Positions 35,177 to 43,769 of a stretch of DNA of 64,000 nt are shown here, piece after piece. The notes beneath the pieces were generated by a model. That model saw nothing but the letters and a program-made list of their open reading frames with translations, was not told the origin of the DNA and searched no databases. Each line of letters opens with the position of its first letter. Within the stretch, counting starts at the first letter, position 1. The stretch comes from an uncultured Clostridia bacterium. GTDB taxonomy: Bacteria; Bacillota; Clostridia; Saccharofermentanales; Saccharofermentanaceae. The translations under genes and the position numbers were made by a program. The stretch lies in contig CAMHSJ010000003.1 in assembly GCA_946187935.1 (NCBI GenBank), positions 56,499-120,498 of the forward strand. Reading direction: 5' to 3'.

Positions 35177-35372
35177 GTGGTGTACCTCCAAAAAATGGTT
35201 TATTAGGAATATATTAAGCCCGCCTTCGCAAAGAACCCCAATGGGGCAGCCGCCTTCACATATGGCGTGTTATATTCGTTTTTGTTGTCTTCTTTGTTTG
35301 TTGCGGCAAAGAGCTGTCTGCCGCGGGAGCCGTTATTGCGGGGCTAAATCCGCACGTACTCCTGTCAAATAC
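35177..35372 (-). other. 196-nt structured gap between rpmJ and rpsM
   Basis: No gene was found. In most Firmicutes rpmJ and rpsM are separated by only tens of bases. Inverted repeats are present: GCGGCA...TGCCGC (35303-35324) and a CCCC-ATT-GGGG hairpin near 35240, with a direct repeat of the type GAAGGCGG on either side of it. It may be a ribosomal-protein leader or attenuator; no known S4/S13-binding fold could be assigned by eye. Confidence 0.4.
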
Positions 35373-35486
35373 TTAACCCTGTCTCTGCTTATGCTTAGGG
35401 TCAGAGCAAATGACCATTACCTTACCGTGACGGCGAATGACCTTGCACTTCTCGCACATCGGTTTTACTGATGGTCTAACCTTCAT
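35373..35486 (-). CDS. rpmJ: 50S ribosomal protein L36
   Basis: A 37-residue protein, too short for most gene callers. It reads [10 protein letters not shown], then [17 protein letters not shown] and [10 protein letters not shown], i.e. the zinc-type L36 with CxxC and a later Cys/His. The start is preceded by CAGGGAGGACCGACT. It is the first gene after a strong promoter at 35553-35580, and it re-enters the ribosomal gene order after the three-gene envelope cassette. Confidence 0.95.
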   Translation of the reverse strand: MKVRPSVKPMCEKCKVIRRHGKVMVICSDPKHKQRQG

Positions 35487-35552
35487 AGTCGGTCCTCCCT
35501 GCTTAGTAATTTCTCACAACAAAATGAGCGCCTTTTAAGCGCATGCTAAACA

Positions 35553-35580
35553 ATTATAGCAGAATCTTTCGATCTTTCAA
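35553..35580 (-). promoter_or_regulatory. strong promoter for rpmJ-rpsM-rpsK-rpsD-rpoA-rplQ
   Basis: Minus-strand TTGAAA (plus 35575-35580), a 16-nt spacer and TATAAT (35553-35558) with TGC directly before it (extended -10). It lies between the stop of the first YidC-fusion gene and rpmJ, so the alpha operon does not depend on read-through from the inserted cassette. Confidence 0.75.
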
Positions 35581-35604
35581 CAGGAAATTTTATGCTCAGA
35601 ACAG

Positions 35605-38190
35605 TTATTCAGGCTTTTCGGTCCTGACCCAGTTGTCATGCTCAAATATGTTCTCGTTAACGAGCTCATACCATACACAGTCTTCATCATATCTGAACGC
35701 GCTGCCCAGGTTCATATCAGGATTCCAGAGCTCCTCATCGCCTGCCAGGGAGAAGCTGACATAAAGACCGTCATGCTTCAGGTCCATGTTTATGGGGTTG
35801 CCTGTATAAGGATTGACAGGATCTTCTACGATCCCTTCAAGCGCCAGGGACGGAACATCCGCATTTGTCATGAAAGTATAGTCCGTCTCATATCCCTGCG
35901 CTCCGAAATCCTTGACCATCAAAAGGCAGTTGTACCATTCAGCATTAAATGCGTCAGATACCATGAGGTCCTCGAAAAGCTTAAGATCTGCCGCATGGTC
36001 GCTTACTATTATTATCCTTGTGTTATCGTATACGCCCGTCTGCCTCAGGTAGTCAAGATAATCACCTGTCTGACCCATGGCTGCGACAAGGCATTCGTAC
36101 AGGGCCTGCTGGTTAGGATGCCAGAGCCTGAGCTCGTTTTCGCCGTCCGAAATGTAATAGGCTCCGTCAAATTCACGCGGATAATACGGATCAAAATCCT
36201 TTATGGTGGTCACATCATGCGTCGTCTCATTATCCATAACGAACAGTCCGCCCGCATAACTGTCGTCTATAACCGTCATTCCGGACAGGTTCTCCAGGAC
36301 CTTGTAATTCTCCAGCACGTTGTAGATATCGTGTTCATCCTCTATGACCGACAGGTAGTCGCCTGAATCATACAGAGTCTCTCTTATCATGAGAGGCGAG
36401 CATTTGAACAGCGAATACATGAACAGGTTGCGGTTCAACCTGTGCCTGATGTTGATATGGGTCTCCGTATCCTGCGAATAATAATCCTTGGCATGGTATG
36501 AATGGCAGTTGCTGATGTCATCAAAGACGGAGCTGTCTCCGGTCCATGTCCATCCGGGGTAAGGAAGATCTATCAATGACGAATAGTAACCCTTTTCGCT
36601 GAAGAGCATGGGCAGCAGCTTGAGAGACTCATCGTGTTTTTGGGCCAGGGACTCATCTGTCCTCATGTCCATGCGCTCAGGAGTGTACTCGTATCCTCCG
36701 AACAGGGCTGATGAGGCCTTCAGGGTTATCTGGGCAAAGCTCATGCAGTTGGGATAATAGACAAAGCCGTCAAACTGCGCGGCGATCTCGGGATGCTCGT
36801 GAAATACATACGGTATATAACCTGACACCGCACGGTCGAGCATGATTACCATCACATTGCTGCCCGAGGAAGAGAGGACGATCTTGGGCTCCTCATCTGC
36901 GCGGAGATCCTCTACGTGTTCCATGACCATTTTGTAAGAATCATTCACCTTCCCCGCATCGACACAGGAAACAGACAGAGCCGTCAGGACCGCCGCGGCA
37001 AACACAAAGCTCACGGCTTTTTTAAATCTCAGGGCAAAGACGCATAAAGCCATGACAAGTGCGGCCAGAGCAAGATTTATAAGTTTCTGGGCAACAGGAT
37101 AACCGGGAGCCTGATCAAAGACCAGCATGTTGTTTATCATTCCGTCTTCTGCCGCAAAGAAGTTATCCATAACGGAGATAACGCATGTCCCGCAAGCCAG
37201 TACTGACATGATGTTCCTTATCCTTCTGCCTGCAAGACAGTAGAATACCGACGGCCAGAATAAGAAAGTTCCCAGCGCTACAAAGAACGACGACACAAGA
37301 TACACAAGAGGCGACTCCAGTGTCGTAACGTCGATAAACTCCTCGGGAGAGGCGCTCAGATACTTGAGCGGGATCATAAGGCCTGTCATGACCGACATGA
37401 ATAAGCAAGGCATAAGGAATGAAGATGCCGCGGGTCTTTGATCAAACAAAGGCCATGCTGATCTTTTAAGTTTCTTCTTGCAAAGATCCCCCGGCGCCTT
37501 CTCCCTGCGCTTCTTTATCTGCTTTATGAGTATCGTCTTAACGAGCGAATACAGATTATTCATCGTCCAGTAGATAAGAAGAGCTGACGGTGAATTATAA
37601 AGGATCAGAAGGAAGACCAGGGGCAGTATCAGAGATCTTAATACAGTCCGTGCCTTCATCCCCCTGGTATAGATAAGCACCGCGATGATGTTGATCAGGG
37701 TCATGAGCACGGGCATGACATTGAGTCTTACATCCCCCAAGCTTATAAGGCCATCCGGTGCGCTGAGATCCCCAAAGAGGAGAAATGACGCATTATTGAA
37801 CCTGACCGTGGCATTTACGCCAAGAAGGTCATATGCAGCGAGGAAGAAAGGTATCTGCAGAAGGATCGAGACCGAACTCTTGATTTGGAACAGGGGGTTG
37901 TAGTGGTTCTCCCTGTAATATGCATCGAGGATCATATACCGCTCATCGCCTTTAAAATGATCCTTAATGTGCCTGACCCAGGAAGAGAGCTCTTTTTCCT
38001 TTGCTCTCTGCTCATCCTCTATCTTCTCCGCCCTCATGTACAGGGGAAGGACAAGAGTGCTGACCGTAAGGCTCAGGATAAGGATGGCTATGCCCTCGCT
38101 CTTTGTCATATTGTAAGCGAGCATGAACAGGATCTCGAAGACCAGTTCGAGCGGAGCTATTATGACATTAAAGAAGATTTCACCGAACAT
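35605..38190 (-). CDS. YidC/Oxa1-like domain fused to an LTA-synthase/sulfatase-like domain, copy 1
   Basis: An 861-residue membrane protein. Residues 1-~225 form a YidC/Oxa1-like five-helix domain (helix starting GIAILILSLTVSTLVLPLYM; charged hairpin; ILLQIPFFLAAYDLL; SALLIYWTMNNLYSLVK end). Five more hydrophobic helices follow (~260-410). Residues ~440-861 are an alkaline-phosphatase-superfamily domain with metal Asp452 (VMVIMLDRA), predicted Thr489 nucleophile (QITLKASSALFGG), NETTHD and IIIVSDHAAD. The YidC groove arginine is replaced by Ser44. Likely substrates are lipid-linked phosphoglycerol or similar, as in LTA synthases (inference). It lies 44 nt downstream of a paralogue. Confidence 0.8.
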   Translation of the reverse strand: MFGEIFFNVIIAPLELVFEILFMLAYNMTKSEGIAILILSLTVSTLVLPLYMRAEKIEDEQRAKEKELSSWVRHIKDHFKGDERYMILDAYYRENHYNPLFQIKSSVSILLQIPFFLAAYDLLGVNATVRFNNASFLLFGDLSAPDGLISLGDVRLNVMPVLMTLINIIAVLIYTRGMKARTVLRSLILPLVFLLILYNSPSALLIYWTMNNLYSLVKTILIKQIKKRREKAPGDLCKKKLKRSAWPLFDQRPAASSFLMPCLFMSVMTGLMIPLKYLSASPEEFIDVTTLESPLVYLVSSFFVALGTFLFWPSVFYCLAGRRIRNIMSVLACGTCVISVMDNFFAAEDGMINNMLVFDQAPGYPVAQKLINLALAALVMALCVFALRFKKAVSFVFAAAVLTALSVSCVDAGKVNDSYKMVMEHVEDLRADEEPKIVLSSSGSNVMVIMLDRAVSGYIPYVFHEHPEIAAQFDGFVYYPNCMSFAQITLKASSALFGGYEYTPERMDMRTDESLAQKHDESLKLLPMLFSEKGYYSSLIDLPYPGWTWTGDSSVFDDISNCHSYHAKDYYSQDTETHINIRHRLNRNLFMYSLFKCSPLMIRETLYDSGDYLSVIEDEHDIYNVLENYKVLENLSGMTVIDDSYAGGLFVMDNETTHDVTTIKDFDPYYPREFDGAYYISDGENELRLWHPNQQALYECLVAAMGQTGDYLDYLRQTGVYDNTRIIIVSDHAADLKLFEDLMVSDAFNAEWYNCLLMVKDFGAQGYETDYTFMTNADVPSLALEGIVEDPVNPYTGNPINMDLKHDGLYVSFSLAGDEELWNPDMNLGSAFRYDEDCVWYELVNENIFEHDNWVRTEKPE

Positions 38191-38234
38191 TACTTACTTC
38201 ACCCGGGCAAAAGCTTACGCAGAGCCGTATCTTT

Positions 38235-40826
38235 TCAGGACACCTCTTCAGGTCTTCCCTCAAGAAGTATCCAGTTGTCTTGGTCAAATATATTCTCGTT
38301 AACGACCTTGAACCAGACACATGTATCATCGTAATAGAATGTGTTGCCGAGATTCAGGTCAGGATTCCAGAGCCTCTCGTCATCTGCAAGCGAGAAGCTG
38401 ACATACAGATCATCGTGCTTCGGATCAGTGCTTATCGGATTGCCTGTGTACGGGTTTACCGGATCTTCGATGATCCCTTCTGCGGCAAGTGCCGGGACAT
38501 CCGCATTAGTCATGAACGTGTAGTCTGTGCTGAATCCTTCAGAATCAAAATCCTTGACCATGAACAGGCAGTTGAACCACTCCCCGTTGACATTCTCCGA
38601 GATCAGATCCCAGAATTCGGCTACGCTCGTGCCATGGTCACTTACTATGATTATCCTGGTGTTATCGTAAACACCCAGCTCCCTTAAATAGTCAAAATAG
38701 TTTCCGAGCTGCCTGAGCGCCACGACAAGACACTCGTAAGAAGCAGCGGCATATGGTCTTTCAACTAAGAGTTCGCTCTCGCCGTTGGAGATGTAATAAG
38801 GCTCCGTAAACGGCTGCGGATCATATGGATCGAAAGTAGCGAGATTGGTAAGGTCGTGTGTGGTCTCACTGTCGAAAAGGAGCAGACCGCCGCTGTAATC
38901 CTCACTGATCTGCGTCATGCCGGCAAGATTTTCAAGGACTACATAATTCTCCATGAGATTATATACGTTATACTCATCTGATGTGATCGAGAGATAATTG
39001 CCTCCGTCATAGATCACAGGCTTGAGCGCCATGGGAGAACACCTGAACAGACCATAAAGGAACAGATTGCGGTTTCTCCTGTTCTCGGCATTGACGTGTA
39101 TCTCCGTTCCTTCGTTATAGAAATCCTTGGCGTGATAGCCCCTGCAGTTCGGGATATCATCGAAGACAGAGTTGTCACCGTTCCAGGTCCATCCGGGATA
39201 AGGAAGATCTATAAGGGAACAGAAATATCCGTTGTCACTAAACAGCCTCGGCAGGACCTTAAGAGCTTCATCATGCTTTTCCGCAAGGGTCTCATCCGTT
39301 CTGGCATCCATCCTCTCATTTGTATAATCATATCCTCCGAAAAGAGCTGATGAGGTCTTGATCGTTATCTGGGCAAAGTTCAGGCTGTTGGGGTAATAAA
39401 CGAAGCCGTCAAACTGTTCCCTTAGTTCGGGAAATTCATTGAACACATAGGGAATATAACCGCTGACGGCCTTATCGAGCATGATCACCATCACATTCTC
39501 GTTTTCAGCAGACAAAAGGATCTTCGGAGCCTCATCCTCCCTGAAATCCTCTATGTGGCTAATGATGGAATCGTAGCTGCCCTGGATGCGCCTTGCATCG
39601 ATGAAAGATACAGTAAGTGCCGTAAGTATGAAAGCAGTAAATGCAATAGTCAGTGTCTTCTTGAATCTGTAAAGGAAAATGCCTGCCGCCAGGATCAGAA
39701 GGCATATCAGGGAATTGATGATTACCTGCTTTGCGGTATAGACAGGAGTCTGGTCAAAGACCAGCGTCGTATCGAGCATTCCCGTATCAGTACCGAAGAA
39801 AAGGTACTCGGCAGAAGAGAATACGGAAGCTGAGATCATGAGGATGGAAAAGACATTCCTTGTCTTCCTGCCCGCAAGGTAGTAGAAGATGCACGGCCAG
39901 AATACGAAAAAGCCGAGCGACACAAAGAATGAAGATATCAGATAGCTCAAAGGATTGACAGCTGTCGTGATGTCTATGAACTCTTCAGGGGAAGCGCTCA
40001 AGTAGGCAAGAGGAATAAGAAGACCTGTCAAAACGGACATGAACACCATCGGAAGCACAAACAAAGATGCCTTCGGATCCTGCTCGAGATATGAATTAAT
40101 GCGGCTTTTCCGGCAGGAGACTTTTTTCTGCTGCTCTTTGTTCTTTTTCATGTTCTTGATGATGATCGTCTTAACGAGTGAATAGAGATTATTCATCGTC
40201 CAGTAGATCAAAAGAGCTGAGGGCGAATCATAGAGCAGGAAGAGGAACAGCATCGGCAGGATCAAAGACCTGATTACCGTTTTCGCGGGCTGTCCCTTTG
40301 TATATATACATGTTGCGACCACATTGATCATCGTCATCAAAACCGGCAGGACATTGATGCTGATGCTGCCCAGCGGGAAAGCTCCGTCAGGCAGGCTCAG
40401 ATCTGAAAAGCACAGGAAGCTCAGGTGGTACAGAGCATACCTCGCCCTCATCCCGAGAAAATCGTATGCTGCGATGAAGAAAGGGATCTGAAGCAGGATG
40501 GATATGGAGCTCCTTAACTGGTATAAGGGGCTGTAGTTATTCTCCCTGTAGTAGGCATCGAGGATCATGTACCTCTCATCGCCCTTAAAGTGCTTCTTTA
40601 TGTGTTTGACCCAGGACGAGAGTTCTTTTTCCTTCTCTCTTTCCTCGGTCTCTATCTTCTCTGCCCTCATATATAGAGGAAGGACCAGTGTGCTCACGAC
40701 GAGGCTTAACAGCAGTATCGCTATGCCTGCGCTGTGTGTGGTCTTGAACGCAAGCGTGAAGACCGTCTCGAAAAAGAGTTCGAGCGGACTGATTATGATA
40801 TTCCACACGATTTCGGTAAATATCAC
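38235..40826 (-). CDS. YidC/Oxa1-like domain fused to an LTA-synthase/sulfatase-like domain, copy 2
   Basis: An 863-residue paralogue with the same architecture as the gene downstream: YidC-like domain (1-~225, ILLQIPFFIAAYDFLG, LLIYWTMNNLYSLVKTIIIK), about five further helices, then the phosphatase-like domain with Asp451 (VMVIMLDKA), Thr488 (QITIKTSSALFGG), SETTHD and IIIVSDHGTS. The groove arginine position is Ser45. The two copies are alike along their whole length, pointing to a tandem duplication. The start overlaps the stop of the glycerophosphotransferase-like gene (ATGA), so they are co-translated. Functional guess: an envelope polymer phosphotransferase whose insertase domain holds or moves a substrate. 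Confidence 0.8.
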   Translation of the reverse strand: MIFTEIVWNIIISPLELFFETVFTLAFKTTHSAGIAILLLSLVVSTLVLPLYMRAEKIETEEREKEKELSSWVKHIKKHFKGDERYMILDAYYRENNYSPLYQLRSSISILLQIPFFIAAYDFLGMRARYALYHLSFLCFSDLSLPDGAFPLGSISINVLPVLMTMINVVATCIYTKGQPAKTVIRSLILPMLFLFLLYDSPSALLIYWTMNNLYSLVKTIIIKNMKKNKEQQKKVSCRKSRINSYLEQDPKASLFVLPMVFMSVLTGLLIPLAYLSASPEEFIDITTAVNPLSYLISSFFVSLGFFVFWPCIFYYLAGRKTRNVFSILMISASVFSSAEYLFFGTDTGMLDTTLVFDQTPVYTAKQVIINSLICLLILAAGIFLYRFKKTLTIAFTAFILTALTVSFIDARRIQGSYDSIISHIEDFREDEAPKILLSAENENVMVIMLDKAVSGYIPYVFNEFPELREQFDGFVYYPNSLNFAQITIKTSSALFGGYDYTNERMDARTDETLAEKHDEALKVLPRLFSDNGYFCSLIDLPYPGWTWNGDNSVFDDIPNCRGYHAKDFYNEGTEIHVNAENRRNRNLFLYGLFRCSPMALKPVIYDGGNYLSITSDEYNVYNLMENYVVLENLAGMTQISEDYSGGLLLFDSETTHDLTNLATFDPYDPQPFTEPYYISNGESELLVERPYAAASYECLVVALRQLGNYFDYLRELGVYDNTRIIIVSDHGTSVAEFWDLISENVNGEWFNCLFMVKDFDSEGFSTDYTFMTNADVPALAAEGIIEDPVNPYTGNPISTDPKHDDLYVSFSLADDERLWNPDLNLGNTFYYDDTCVWFKVVNENIFDQDNWILLEGRPEEVS

Positions 40827-42085
40827 TTCTTGACCTCGGTTTCAGGACTTCCGGCTTGCTGAAGCGATTCAAGATAGCTTACTATGGTCTCTGCTGACTT
40901 TCCCTGGTTCATCCAGGCATAGGCCTTGGCATCCTTTATGCCCTTCTCAAATCTGTCACTTGAGATGAGCTCATCGATCTTCTCCCTGATGCCTGTGATA
41001 CTGTCTTCGGAGATCTCGCATCCTATCGACGGAAGGACCTTGAACTTCCAGAGCTGCTCGGAGACCCATGCACTGTCATATATGCCATGGTCAAAGCCTT
41101 CAACAGAGGTATACATTACGGGTTTGCCGAAGACCAGCGAAAAGTCGAAGATGACGCCCGAAAAATCACTTATCAGAAGATCCGCTTCATTTAAGATATC
41201 AAAATTATCGTTGTCCCTGTTCCATCTGAAGTTTTCAGTACCCTCAAACCTGGCCCTGATCTTATCAAGGATATCCTTGTCCGCGGTATAGGACTGGGGA
41301 TGCGGACGGAAGACTATCTCATATCCCGTGGCAATAAGAGCTTCTATCAGCTTCTCGCCGAATCTGTAGAGGAAACCGCTGGTTCCCCACGAAGGTGCAA
41401 GCAATATTACTTTATTAGTCTTATCGGGCGCGGGATTGCTGTTGATCTTTTCGGCAAGAGCATCAAAATAGGGCAGTCCCACCACTTTAATGTCCTTTGC
41501 CGGAAGTTTTCTGAGCTTTTCTAACGTCCTTATCTCCTCTGTCTGGAAATCAGAGACTGTCAGGACAGAATCAAAGAAATCGATCTGAAACATCCTGTAT
41601 CCCAAAGCAGTATCTGCAGCATGCATAAAGTGCACATACTTCCTGACGCCCTTGGACCTCTTCCACTGGAGCACGTCCAGTCCGGGGGTGGTGGACAGCA
41701 GGACATCGGCCCTGGCAGCATTAAGCTTTACAAAAGCCTTATTGCCTGCGCCGATAAATAAGGGATGAACATATTTGTATTCCTTTGCAAAGACCGGATC
41801 ATCCTCTGATGAAGTCCAGAAGCTTACATCAGTCTCCCGCTTCTCGAATTCATCAAGGATCGGTCTGAAATTATTCCAATATCTTTTGTCATCTGAATAC
41901 AGAAGATACTTGATGGCATCCTCACCATCAGCTGCCGACCTGCCGCCTGCCATGGTCTTGATCTTAATGAACAGCATTCTAAGGAAAAAGCCTGCCGAGA
42001 CAAAAACGCCCAGCAGGACTGAAAAGAGCATGCTTCCGGTAGCAGGATCGATGTATAACCTGACTGTATCCATATCAAGATGCAT
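40823..42085 (-). CDS. CDP-glycerol glycerophosphotransferase-like (TagB/TagF) protein
   Basis: A 420-residue GT-B-fold transferase expected at the cytoplasmic face of the membrane. An N-terminal hydrophobic helix (SMLFSVLLGVFVSAGFFLRMLF) anchors it. The family motifs are present: FMHAADTALGYRM, ILLAPSWGTSG, YEIVFRPHPQS (catalytic HP pair) and LLISDFSGVIFDFSLVFGKPVMY. Family members use CDP-glycerol or CDP-ribitol to build teichoic-type chains. It is 6 nt from the infA stop and overlaps the YidC-fusion start, forming a three-gene cassette within the ribosomal operon. No strong ribosome-binding site is seen at the first ATG; the ATG at 42073 is an alternative. Confidence 0.85.
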   Translation of the reverse strand: MHLDMDTVRLYIDPATGSMLFSVLLGVFVSAGFFLRMLFIKIKTMAGGRSAADGEDAIKYLLYSDDKRYWNNFRPILDEFEKRETDVSFWTSSEDDPVFAKEYKYVHPLFIGAGNKAFVKLNAARADVLLSTTPGLDVLQWKRSKGVRKYVHFMHAADTALGYRMFQIDFFDSVLTVSDFQTEEIRTLEKLRKLPAKDIKVVGLPYFDALAEKINSNPAPDKTNKVILLAPSWGTSGFLYRFGEKLIEALIATGYEIVFRPHPQSYTADKDILDKIRARFEGTENFRWNRDNDNFDILNEADLLISDFSGVIFDFSLVFGKPVMYTSVEGFDHGIYDSAWVSEQLWKFKVLPSIGCEISEDSITGIREKIDELISSDRFEKGIKDAKAYAWMNQGKSAETIVSYLESLQQAGSPETEVKK

Positions 42086-42091
42086 AAGAGG

Positions 42092-42319
42092 TTATTTCTT
42101 CTTCTCGCCTCTCCATGTTATCCTTCCTCTGGAAAGATCGTAAGGTGAGATCTCCATCGTTACCTTATCGCCAGGCAGGATCTTGATGTAGTTCTGTCTG
42201 AGCTTGCCGGACAGATGTGCGATGACCATGTGCCCTGAATCAAGCTTTACCTTGAACATTGCATTAGGCAGCGCCTCGTCAACAGTTCCGATTACTTCGA
42301 TGACATCTTCCTTTGCCAT
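42092..42319 (-). CDS. infA: translation initiation factor IF-1
   Basis: A 75-residue OB-fold factor that binds the ribosomal A site during initiation. It contains [23 protein letters not shown] and the later [31 protein letters not shown], both canonical. Its ATG overlaps the last base of map. In most Firmicutes rpmJ follows directly; here the envelope cassette follows instead. Confidence 0.97.
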   Translation of the reverse strand: MAKEDVIEVIGTVDEALPNAMFKVKLDSGHMVIAHLSGKLRQNYIKILPGDKVTMEISPYDLSRGRITWRGEKKK

Positions 42320-43089
42320 TAAAAACCCTCCTCATAGTCATAGGTCGTCATGTATGGTCCGTTTTCTGTAATTAGTATCGTATTCTCATAGTGGGAAGCA
42401 GGCTTTCCGTCTGCTGTTACTATCGTCCACTGGTCACTTAAGAGTTCAATATATCTCTGGCCCAATGTGATCATCGGTTCGATGCAGATAGCCATTCCCT
42501 TCTTGAGCTTGTAGCCGTGACCGGGCTTGCCGTAGTTGGGAACATCAGGGTCTTCGTGCATCTGTGTGCCGATGCCGTGTCCCGTGAGCTCTCTTACAAC
42601 GCCGTAGCCAAAGCCTTCGCAGTATTCCTGGACAGCGTGTCCGATATCTCCCGTGCGGCATCCTGCCTTCGCAAATTCAAGTCCCTTAAAGAACGACTCT
42701 TCGGTCCTCTTAACAAGGTCTCTTACCTCGTCAGAGACCTCGCCGACGCAGTATGTCCTGCAGGCATCAGACTGATAGCCGTTAAGGATGGCTCCCACGT
42801 CTACCGAGATAATGTCGCCTTCCTTAAGGATCCTGCTCTTCTTAGGTATTCCGTGAACGACTTCCTCGTTTACGGATGCGCAGATGGTGCCCGGGAACGG
42901 CGGATTGCCGAAATTAAGAAATGACGGTATCGCATCACGGCCTCTTATTATGTCATAAGCGATCTTATCGACATCGTGAGTCGAAATACCCGGCTTTATC
43001 TCATCTCTTAACACTTTAAATACTTCCTGAAGGATCTTGCCGGACTCCTTCATAAGTTCAAATTCTTCGTTTGTAAGAACTTCTATCAT
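42319..43089 (-). CDS. map: methionine aminopeptidase type I
   Basis: Removes the N-terminal methionine from nascent proteins. 256 residues. Metal ligands are visible in [18 protein letters not shown] (two Asp), [20 protein letters not shown] (His) and [10 protein letters not shown] (Glu), with a final Glu in HYENTILIT. It is immediately next to adk (9 nt) and overlaps infA by 1 nt, the usual spc-operon order. Confidence 0.97.
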   Translation of the reverse strand: MIEVLTNEEFELMKESGKILQEVFKVLRDEIKPGISTHDVDKIAYDIIRGRDAIPSFLNFGNPPFPGTICASVNEEVVHGIPKKSRILKEGDIISVDVGAILNGYQSDACRTYCVGEVSDEVRDLVKRTEESFFKGLEFAKAGCRTGDIGHAVQEYCEGFGYGVVRELTGHGIGTQMHEDPDVPNYGKPGHGYKLKKGMAICIEPMITLGQRYIELLSDQWTIVTADGKPASHYENTILITENGPYMTTYDYEEGF

Positions 43090-43098
43090 TTTCGTTCC

Positions 43099-43755
43099 TT
43101 ACTTTAAGCCTAAGGCAGCAAGGCCGTCTTCTATGCTCTTGATACATGTCTCGGCATCAACATTGTTGTTGCCTTCTACGATGAGGCCTCTTGCCTGATA
43201 GAAATCGATGAGAGGCTGTGTGTTTTCCTTATATGTAGCAAGACGCTTTGCGACAGTCTCTTCGTTATCGTCGCTTCTCTGAATTGTGTTGCCGCCGCAA
43301 AGATCGCAGACGCCCTCTACCTTGGAAGGCATGTACTTAACGTTGAAGCTTGCACCGCACTTCTCGCAGACTCTTCTGGTTGTTACCCTGTCCATGATGA
43401 TGTCATCATCAGTAACTACGTAAACGACAGCGTCGATCGCTGAGCCGGTCTTGGCGAGCATCTCATCCAAAGCCTCTGCCTGCTTGATGTTTCTCGGGAA
43501 ACCGTCAAGGATGTAGCCATTCTCACAGTCGGGATCAGAGAGCCTGTCCTCTACCATCCTGATAGTTACGTCATCAGGAACGAGAGCGCCCTGATCGATA
43601 TATGACTTAGCCTCGATGCCCAGAGGGGTCTGCTCCTTGATGTTATATCTGAACAGGTCGCCTGTTGAGATGTGCGCGAGGCTGTACTTCTCTCTTAATA
43701 CTGCAGCGCTCGTACCCTTGCCTGAACCGGGTGCGCCTAAGATGATCAGTTTCAT
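43099..43755 (-). CDS. adk: adenylate kinase
   Basis: Interconverts ATP, AMP and ADP. 218 residues, long type with LID domain. P-loop GAPGSGKGT, AMP-binding DLFRYNI and DGFPRNIKQAEAL. The LID carries a Cys4 zinc site (CEKCGASF ... CDLCGG), as in Gram-positive enzymes. It follows the second secY by 14 nt, keeping the conserved secY-adk linkage even though this secY is the divergent copy. Confidence 0.97.
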   Translation of the reverse strand: MKLIILGAPGSGKGTSAAVLREKYSLAHISTGDLFRYNIKEQTPLGIEAKSYIDQGALVPDDVTIRMVEDRLSDPDCENGYILDGFPRNIKQAEALDEMLAKTGSAIDAVVYVVTDDDIIMDRVTTRRVCEKCGASFNVKYMPSKVEGVCDLCGGNTIQRSDDNEETVAKRLATYKENTQPLIDFYQARGLIVEGNNNVDAETCIKSIEDGLAALGLK

Positions 43756-43769
43756 TGACTTGCCCTCCC

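Noticed and set aside
35638..36366. 242-residue plus-strand open frame inside the first YidC-fusion gene
   Set aside because: It lies wholly antisense to a well-supported coding region and shows no family motif.
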